Source: Torymus aiolomorphi (Eukaryota; Arthropoda; Insecta; Hymenoptera; Torymidae). Taken from it: a stretch of 64,000 bases of DNA. Within the stretch, counting starts at the first letter, position 1. The number at the start of each line of letters is the position of its first letter. Location: positions 66,709,529-66,773,528 of the forward strand of contig CM070873.1 of assembly GCA_036365515.1 (NCBI GenBank), written 5' to 3'. The notes below the pieces were generated by a model. The model made no database searches, was not told the origin of the DNA, and was given only the letters and a program-made list of their open reading frames with translations. Below, piece by piece: positions 57,227 through 64,000 of this stretch. Both the position numbers and the translations under genes were made by a program.

Positions 57227-57873
57227 TATCTGTGGCTTCCAGGAATAACCACATATCTCCATTTTTCATGATTTCGGGTAAATCGAGTTTGTAGTTTCGC
57301 ATCAGTGTTTTAAATCACAAGAAATGATATTAAATATAACACTACATCTATATGAACACTATTTAATACCATAGTAACTAGACCAAATAGCGTTCCTGTT
57401 AAATCCTGTTTTAGAAAAGGACTTTCACTTATATGGTTTTTCCGGGATTATATAATAGATTATGCACATAGGGAGTAAAGTAGACTATGGACGCCCGCGA
57501 GGGACTTCATAGCCCTCGTTGCTCCAGAAATGGCATTAAAACGTATCTAAATATAGTTTATTCCGAAAATATTCAATTGAAAAAGTGGTCAAGTGAAGTT
57601 GTATCGTTTTTCCAGAATATTGGATAAAAAAAAGTGGAGTTATATAGTGTAGTAATTCTTTAAAAATGTGTAGGTAAAAATGGAGATAGATGGGTATTCC
57701 GGGAACATGTTGAAAAAATGAAGTTATAGCGTTTTTCCTTGTGTTCATTCAAGACAACGAGTGCATTTTAGTAATTTTTGTCATGATTACGTGATAGAGG
57801 ACTGTTCGAAGATAGGTAATAAGGCATAAATTCTATTTTGAAAAACATGTCACACACCGGGAAGCCACAGATA
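57227..57873. mobile_element. Second TA-flanked tatctgtggcttcc element
   Basis: It starts tatctgtggcttccaggaat and ends ccgggaagccacagata, flanked by TA on both sides. Its ends match those of the element at 54678-56150. The uninterrupted arm at about 58405-58440 shows the sequence before insertion. Confidence 0.8.
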
Positions 57874-58051
57874 TATTTTTGCATATTTTAAGTAACATTG
57901 TTGCGTCGCTTGTTTAACTAGATATTACAAACAACAGTTTGTGTAAGTCGACAATTACAAATTTATCACTTAAATTTAACGACTATGTAAATCGTTCTTC
58001 AAATTATCAAAAAAGCAGTTAAAAAGCATATTTTATAGTTGTATCATAAAT

Positions 58052-58244
58052 TAGTACATTTCGACACTGGTGCAGAAGGTGATGATTTACTTCATATGAC
58101 GTTTTTTGTACGAGCGAAGCGAGTGCGAAAAGTCACATGAAGTAAATAATCACCTTCCGCACTCGTTTCGAACGGTATTTTATACCACGAGCGCCGAAAA
58201 ATCATACCAAAGTTGTGATTTTGAGGTTAGAGTGGTATAAAATA
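58052..58244. mobile_element. Hairpin element with cgagcgaagcgag loop (copy 3)
   Basis: Inverse orientation to the copy at 35986-36176, with the same outer flanks (tagtacatttcgacac and agtggtataaaat) and loop (acgagcgaagcgagtgcg). The stem sequence (ggtgatgatttacttcatatgacg with its partner) differs from copy 2 on both sides so that pairing is kept. Confidence 0.8.
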
Positions 58245-61200
58245 AATTAATGAAATAACAAGCAACAATGCACCAATATTTGGCCACTATAGAAAAATAC
58301 TGATCTTTCTTGATATAAAATATGTGATAAATTTTTAATTGCCAACTTACATAAACTGTTGCTTGTAATATCTATTTATTAAACATGCAATGTTACTTAA
58401 AATATGCAAAAATATATATTACTTGAATAAATAGTTGCTAAACTATCTTTTCGTGTATATGTGCCCACTATTTAGGTTTGAATTATTTTTAATCTTATGT
58501 CAAAGTACCAGAGGTGGCCGCCGAAGCACATATATCATCACCAATTTTAATTTATCTTCATGAAATACTTATAAACCAGACAACGTAACCCGTTGTTAGT
58601 TACTAGGACCTATGTAACTAGATTAGATTTTAAAAAGAAAATAATGTATTTCTATCTAATGTAACTTCAAAAACGTACTTTTAAGTGCACGCGGTCGCTT
58701 ATTGCTACACGATTTTTGATGGCTAAGTATTGGTACTTTTACCTTATAAGTGTATATCCGATATTTCGGAGTGCATATATATAGTATTTCGGCAGTGGAG
58801 CAATTTTCACTATGAAATAGTGATTTTTCCGCTATTTTACATTTAGAGAGTAGGCGTTTTTTGCACTGGTATAGTTTGCCGACAAACTATACCACGATAC
58901 ACCTACTTTGGGCACGTATTGCGTTTACTATTTTTTATAACTGAGAGTAAGAAACTCGACGTTAGATGCCTGTTTAGCGTACGTAGAGTACCCGTTTCTT
59001 TTCACGAGTGCGTAAAGTTTTTACTCTACGCACTATAATACGTAAAGTAAACACACTTTACGCATACTACTTTACTAAAGAGAGGATATACTTTTCACAC
59101 CCTAAACAGGAATCTAAAGTCGAGCTTTACTTTCTCAGTTATAAAAAATTCTCTTTTTAAATACCAGAAATAATCGAAACGTTCATAAGCAGCAAATTCC
59201 AAATCCACGTGCATTTTACTAAACAAAACATATCTCGCGAAATTATGTTTACCCGCAGAAGGGTTATAACAACTACCCGCAGCCGACGTGCGCATAAACA
59301 TGACGCATACCCTATACATTGAGTCATACACGACATGCAAATCCACACGTTTTCATAGTCGGTAGTACGAATGCAATGCGATCGCAATCTCGAGGAGAAA
59401 AAACAGCGAGGCTCTCGACTTTTCGCCGTCGTTCGCGACGATAATTAAGCGCGCGCTCTCGGAACATGCACACATGCACCGAGACGACAATGACGACGGA
59501 AGCGGCGGCTTCCGCGCCTCTCTCGTCTCTTATATCGCCGAGAGATTAACCGAGTACTAAACGTGACTACGATGATGAATCTTTAGTTTGCGAATTGGAG
59601 AACGTTCTCGAGTGTCGAGGGCCGACGAGATGAAGGGTAGTAAGGCTATCTGGTTCCTTAAAGTGGAATATATAGGTGCTGTTGGGTGTCATTGGATGAG
59701 GAACTTCAGAATATTTTAACAATGTAATTGTCCAAGTGATAACATAAAAATTATCGATAAATATTGGTAAAGTAAATAAGAGCTTAATTGTCGTTGATAG
59801 CAAACTGAAAGTAATCATATATTATCTTGAGGAAAATTTTTTGAAGGATAATTTTTTATATTTACTTTAGAAATATATATTAGATATATGTGTATCAATA
59901 ATATTATATATGTTATACATGTGTTTATGTGAGTTTTTGTCTCTAGTAACATATAAAAAGCACGTGATAAAGTATAAATTATCTAAATGAAATATTCAAT
60001 TTCTTAGAGTCGATGTTGATTCAGTTCAAATTGGGAATTCGCGACGGGACATCATGAATGAAAATTTAACTTGTAAAAAATGCATTATCTAAAATCTTCA
60101 TTCATGCATTTGGTAAATTTGCTGTTTCAATGTAATAGTTAGCTGCATTACAATTATACCTTATGTCTAATATATATGTATAGATAACTATATCTAGTAT
60201 AGAGTGATTATTTTAATTAGTATATGCAAAAAAAATTTTAAATGTGTAAAAAAATGCTGGTATTTCAGCCAACCAAAATTTATTTAAAGACGGAGAGTAC
60301 TCTAACAAATGTACAATTGGTTGGAGAACGAAAGGTAGAACATTCAAACCAGCACTATTTTTTACATCACTGAAAAAAAATTTTTCTTGCAGGTCAGTAT
60401 TAGTCAGTAATTTTTTATGCAATCCGCAAACACCGTAGTTACTATATTATTATATAATGTAAAAAACTAATACAATATTTATAACGTTATATACCTTTTG
60501 GGTTGAATTTACGACATAAAACTATAGTATTTTTCTAGAAATATTTCGGATATTTAGATTGCTATAAATCTAATGGTTAAATAATACCTATCTATGTTAT
60601 TTTTTATTATACTTAAAAAAGAAAATTACGGAGGATACGTAAAAACTCATTTGCAAAACGTGATAAAAAAACTTATAACCTTAGTGTTTTGGGTATATGT
60701 TCACAATACAAGTGATACTTTTGTCCTTCGAAAAACAGAAGAAAAAAAACAAGCTATACATCAATGTTTTCATCTACAGTTTTATCAATTTGTAAGTTCC
60801 TTTGAATTTTCTTGCATTATTAATTAAATCTGAAAAGTGGTTTTATTATAATTTATTTAGATAGGTTTTCTTCACATTGAATTAACGTCTTCATAAAAGA
60901 TTATATTTAAGAGCAATAAAATTACTCTAAACTATCTAGACTTGCAGGTAGTTGAAAATTTATTGTAATTTAATGTGTTGATCGTCATAAGTAGCCTAAC
61001 GAGGTACGTGATATACCTATAGTATAAACTTCGTCTATGTTTATATAAAATCAAAAAGTACGTGATGCAGTTATCACTTGTGCAAGACATAATAGCATTT
61101 ATCGTAACACACTATTAAGTAACATATATGACAATAACATATATGACATAAGAATATATCAATGTGAATTTTAGATTTTGCATGAATAATCAAATAGTCA

Positions 61201-61712
61201 AGGATATTTTATTTTCATACTATGAGTAATTTAATATTGAAATTATAACATTTTTAATTACTATTATAGTCAAATTTTATAAATTAACGTTTTAAATATT
61301 TAAACAACTGGTATCAAAATATTCAAACATTTAATTTTGAAATGTTTATCATTGCAGGCGAAGATTAAAGTAAAGAACGCATACTTAATATGTAGTACCA
61401 GCTTTAGAAGCCGTGGTCCATTTAAAAACTTTATTGCGTGATAAGCTTATCACTTCCATTGATTTCGATCATGAAACTTCCTTAAAAACTCACGTGAGTG
61501 ATCACGATACGACCTGATTTTTCACGTACACCGCATGACTAATGTGAGAAATGACGTCGGATCGTCACGTGGGAACTGCCACTAGGGGCAGTTCATTTTC
61601 ATAGAATCGCATAGCGATGCAAAGTTCACAAAAGTGGTTTTTGCCTTCGCAAAGTTTCTTCTATGTTCAATTTTTAATAATCCTCGTGTACCGAAACGGT
61701 AAAGCTGCATTA

Positions 61713-61948
61713 TAGAAGTGTATTTTCACCATACCCTGGCCGAAAGTTCGTTCCCGGTTCAAAAACGCGAATGTGGTATTTTCGGCCCGGGTATGATGAA
61801 AAATAGTGTACGTAACACGCGGATAAAGAGGGCCACCCCAGAGTACATGTTTGCCACCCTCACCTTCGGCTCGGGTCGTAATTTATTACCCGTGCTCTGG
61901 ACTGGCCAACTCGTTACCTCCCAAGTTGCGTAATATACTATTTTGGGG
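61713..61948. mobile_element. Two-hairpin element with cttcggctcggg
   Basis: First hairpin: cataccctggccgaaa pairs with tttcggcccgggtatg. Second: ggccaccccagag pairs with ctctggactggcc around a loop with ccctcaccttcggctcgggt. The flanks ttttcacc and actatttt are AT-rich. It may be a relative of the cgaagcgag hairpins; that is tentative. Confidence 0.55.
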
Positions 61949-63615
61949 GGGATCGATGACAGCCTTGGGAAGACACTATGTATAGTTCAATTGGTTAATA
62001 AATGATCAAGAAGTGATTCTAAAATACTCACTCTCCACGATCGAATATTTTTTAAAATTGACGTATAATGGTATAACTATGAACAACGAACTATACTTCC
62101 TGTTCTAAAACTAAGATAGATTATTGAAAGCTTGTTCTACCAACAATGTCGAAAATTTCTAATTCCATTTCGTTTATTAAAAAAAAAAAAAATTCAGCAC
62201 AAAGTGAGTATTCACATTGCTCCAAAACAGGAAACTATACTGTTTATAACTTTCGTAAACAAGAACTTCATTAATCTAACATTCTTCGTCTACTCAAAAA
62301 GCTATTCATTTATAAAATGATGACACAACAATGAATCATTGTGCTGCGAAAATATAGCCTGATCAAGCTGTTTACAAGGTGTACGCCGCATATTTACACA
62401 CATAGGTGCTCCAAAATCATATCGCTCTCGTCCACTGCTCAAACATACACATCGCACTTGATCCAGAGCAACGAAAAACTGCGCACCCCCCCATAACAAT
62501 CCCCTCCCTCCCTACACATCCCAAAACCTCACTCCTCGAAACCCATATAGTAAACCAATATAATATATAAATCCCGCACATGCAAACACGCCGGGCACCA
62601 ACACACCTACCTATATACATATACCTCAATCCACACATGCTCGACTCCGCTCCTACTACGTGTTATTATACTCCCCTCCGCTGCTCCGCACGCACATCGT
62701 ACGATGTTCCTGTTCGCTCGCGCGCGCGCGCGCACGTCAGAGACCAGCACAGAGCGGCCCGCGGCCGTGGCCCTGCCGTCGCACTGAAAAAAACAGAGAG
62801 CGTGACTGCGTGAGCGAGAGAGCTATAGTGTGTATTCGCTATATGGTTGACCCATCGCCAGCGCCGCTGGTGGTAACGTTGTAAACGTAGGTAGGGTGGT
62901 AAATACATGCAGCAGTATTGGAAAAAGGGACAAATTTAGATTAAGAAATTAATAACGTACGCCATAGCACAGTGATCCGTTGTGCGAATTTAAAGATGAT
63001 TACACTCCATATAAATTACAAAACGACAATAGATTATTAAAGTGAATTGAATGGTCACATAACGAATTTTCGACAAGATCAAACGCGTACTTCTGCTCCG
63101 CGCAGTGTGTACTGTTGTTGCATAGTGTATACCTTATAGAGCAGACGACTTGAAACACGGTGCATATAAAATTATAAACATATCACGTTCGGATATTTTT
63201 AGAGTATGCCTTAAAAAATGATATGGTTCGCTTCAAAATTTCTTTCATTTTTCTGATATGATCATGTACCAGTGCCAATAGATCTTCAAATATCGCTTAG
63301 ATTAATAAAAAGTAACTCCTTCATATCTTTTTCATTGTATTTATAAGATATTACCACCCTATCTAGGTTTGCAATAATGCCCACCAGCGGCACTGGCGTC
63401 GAGTCTACCAAGACGAATTATAAGTACATGTGTGTATAGGAGCAGGCGAGCGATCGGGTGAGCTAGTGATATAGCCGCGCGCGCCGCGCCAGTCGCGCTT
63501 CGTCGTTGGCACGCGCAAAATCGCCGAGTAAGAACGTGCGCGTGGATAAACGTCACGCGATCGCATATAATAAGTGTCTATATATACTAGAAATATACAG
63601 GAGTAGAAGAGGAGG

Positions 63616-63619
<4 letters not shown>

Positions 63620-63649
<30 letters not shown>
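63620..63649. repeat. GA microsatellite
   Basis: A pure gaga run in the CpG-rich right end, with a second at 63910-63940. Confidence 0.92.
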
Positions 63650-63654
<5 letters not shown>

Positions 63655-63706
63655 TTTGTACGCCCTTCCCACAGACGCCGCCGATGCCTGCCTCGGCGAC
63701 GACGAC

Positions 63707-63725
63707 ATGATCGACGACTACTCCG
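63707..63725 (+). CDS. Possible first coding exon of a gene running off the right end
   Basis: An ATG at 63707 opens M-I-D-D-Y-S-G, then a strong donor gtgagt at 63726. The DNA upstream is CpG- and GA-rich as expected of a leader. The same frame is open upstream to about 63506, so a longer start is possible. Too little is present to name the gene. Confidence 0.25.
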
Positions 63726-63906
63726 GTGAGTGAGTGCGATTGAGTGCGTGTGTCCCCGCGTGAGTCTGACGCGCGCATATATAAGTATATACCACATACT
63801 TGATACTCTTGCACCGTTATTGGAGAGTGTGCGAGAGAGTGCTCGGATTTACATGCCCACGCACGCGCGCTCTCGAGTGTTTCGTATAGCTTCGTCTAGA
63901 GAGAGA

Positions 63907-63942
<36 letters not shown>

Positions 63943-64000
63943 GGGGAGAGTCGAATAAGTAAGTATAAAAACGGACGGCGCAGCAGCAGGTTCGATATTT
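63726..64000. other. Right end: CpG- and GA-rich DNA, no gene readable
   Basis: After the possible splice donor the DNA contains gtgt and gaga runs (63910-63940) and cagcagcag near the end. Nothing codes convincingly here. Confidence 0.4.

Larger units (their letters stand above)
57081..58554. mobile_element. Palindromic element interrupted by two insertions
   Basis: The arms are 57081-57226 plus 57876-57990 on the left and 58330-58554 on the right. They share aaattaaaattggtgat, gtgcttcggcggccacct, ggtactttgacataag, cacatatacacgaaaa, ttattcaagtaatat and gcatattttaagtaac blocks. The left arm is split by the element at 57227-57873. The centre holds the hairpin element at 58052-58244. Confidence 0.82.
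54204..58868. mobile_element. Outer inverted-repeat element holding several nested insertions
   Basis: Its arms are about 54204-54330 and 58738-58868. Both read (in opposite orientation) agtgc...actctctaaat, then aaaatagcggaaaaatcact-like sequence, tatttcatagtgaaaattg, and atatgcactccgaaat. Between them lie the other elements listed below and the paired tg arrays. No transposase is visible. The pairing of such distant arms suggests that one short palindromic element was split and enlarged by later insertions. Confidence 0.62.
58869..63706. other. Intergenic DNA with CpG-rich patches
   Basis: AT-rich DNA without a supported gene. CpG-rich patches lie at about 59380-59560, 62560-62830 and 63440-63560. 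An inverted-repeat element is at 61713-61948. The last patch may contain the promoter of a gene continuing to the right of the window. Confidence 0.5.

Noticed and set aside
1..64000. CRISPR arrays, bacterial operons, phage or plasmid features
   Set aside because: The window is eukaryotic in gene structure; the 28-30 bp arrays lack spacers and sit in palindromes, so they are not CRISPR.

Overview
The window looks like nuclear DNA of an insect: AT-rich, with multi-exon genes split by canonical GT-AG introns, CpG-rich promoter islands and a dense load of small inverted-repeat elements. A hymenopteran, perhaps a parasitoid wasp, is my best guess, but that is inference. No bacterial, plasmid or viral gene was recognised.

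I could rebuild five protein genes exon by exon, with matching splice phases throughout. (1) 4907-16636, minus strand: a secreted coiled-coil protein of about 558 residues and unknown family. Its introns are packed with mobile DNA, including a Penelope-like retroelement (7053-10050) with RT and GIY-YIG domains and a hammerhead ribozyme, and four abutting palindromic elements (11901-15389). (2) 27132-28806, minus strand: F8A/HAP40, the huntingtin partner, 310 residues. (3) 31452-42059, plus strand: KHDC4, a KH-domain splicing-associated protein, 17 coding exons and 1016 residues; it is divergent from F8A across a CpG-rich island. (4) 45269-48625, plus strand: an unrecognised Cys/His/Ser-rich protein of 437 residues whose last intron is almost wholly one TTAA-flanked palindrome. 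(5) 49728-53443, minus strand: an RIIa (PKA-type docking) protein of 382 residues with four IQ motifs, each split by a phase-0 intron just after the invariant glutamine.

The rest is intergenic or intronic. 16.6-26.8 kb is gene-poor, with alternating AT-rich DNA and CpG-rich islands. 54.2-58.9 kb is a nest of elements inserted inside one another. 59-64 kb ends in CpG-rich, GA-repeat DNA that may hold the first exon of a gene continuing to the right.

The most unusual material is the repeat fraction: foldback elements built from iterated 27-30 bp modules (the same 28-bp module occurs at 11.9-12.8 kb and at 49.2-49.4 kb), hairpin elements with a constant loop but co-varying stems (27.4, 36.0 and 58.1 kb), a tRNA-derived SINE family in two copies, and a palindromic derivative of the Penelope-like element.
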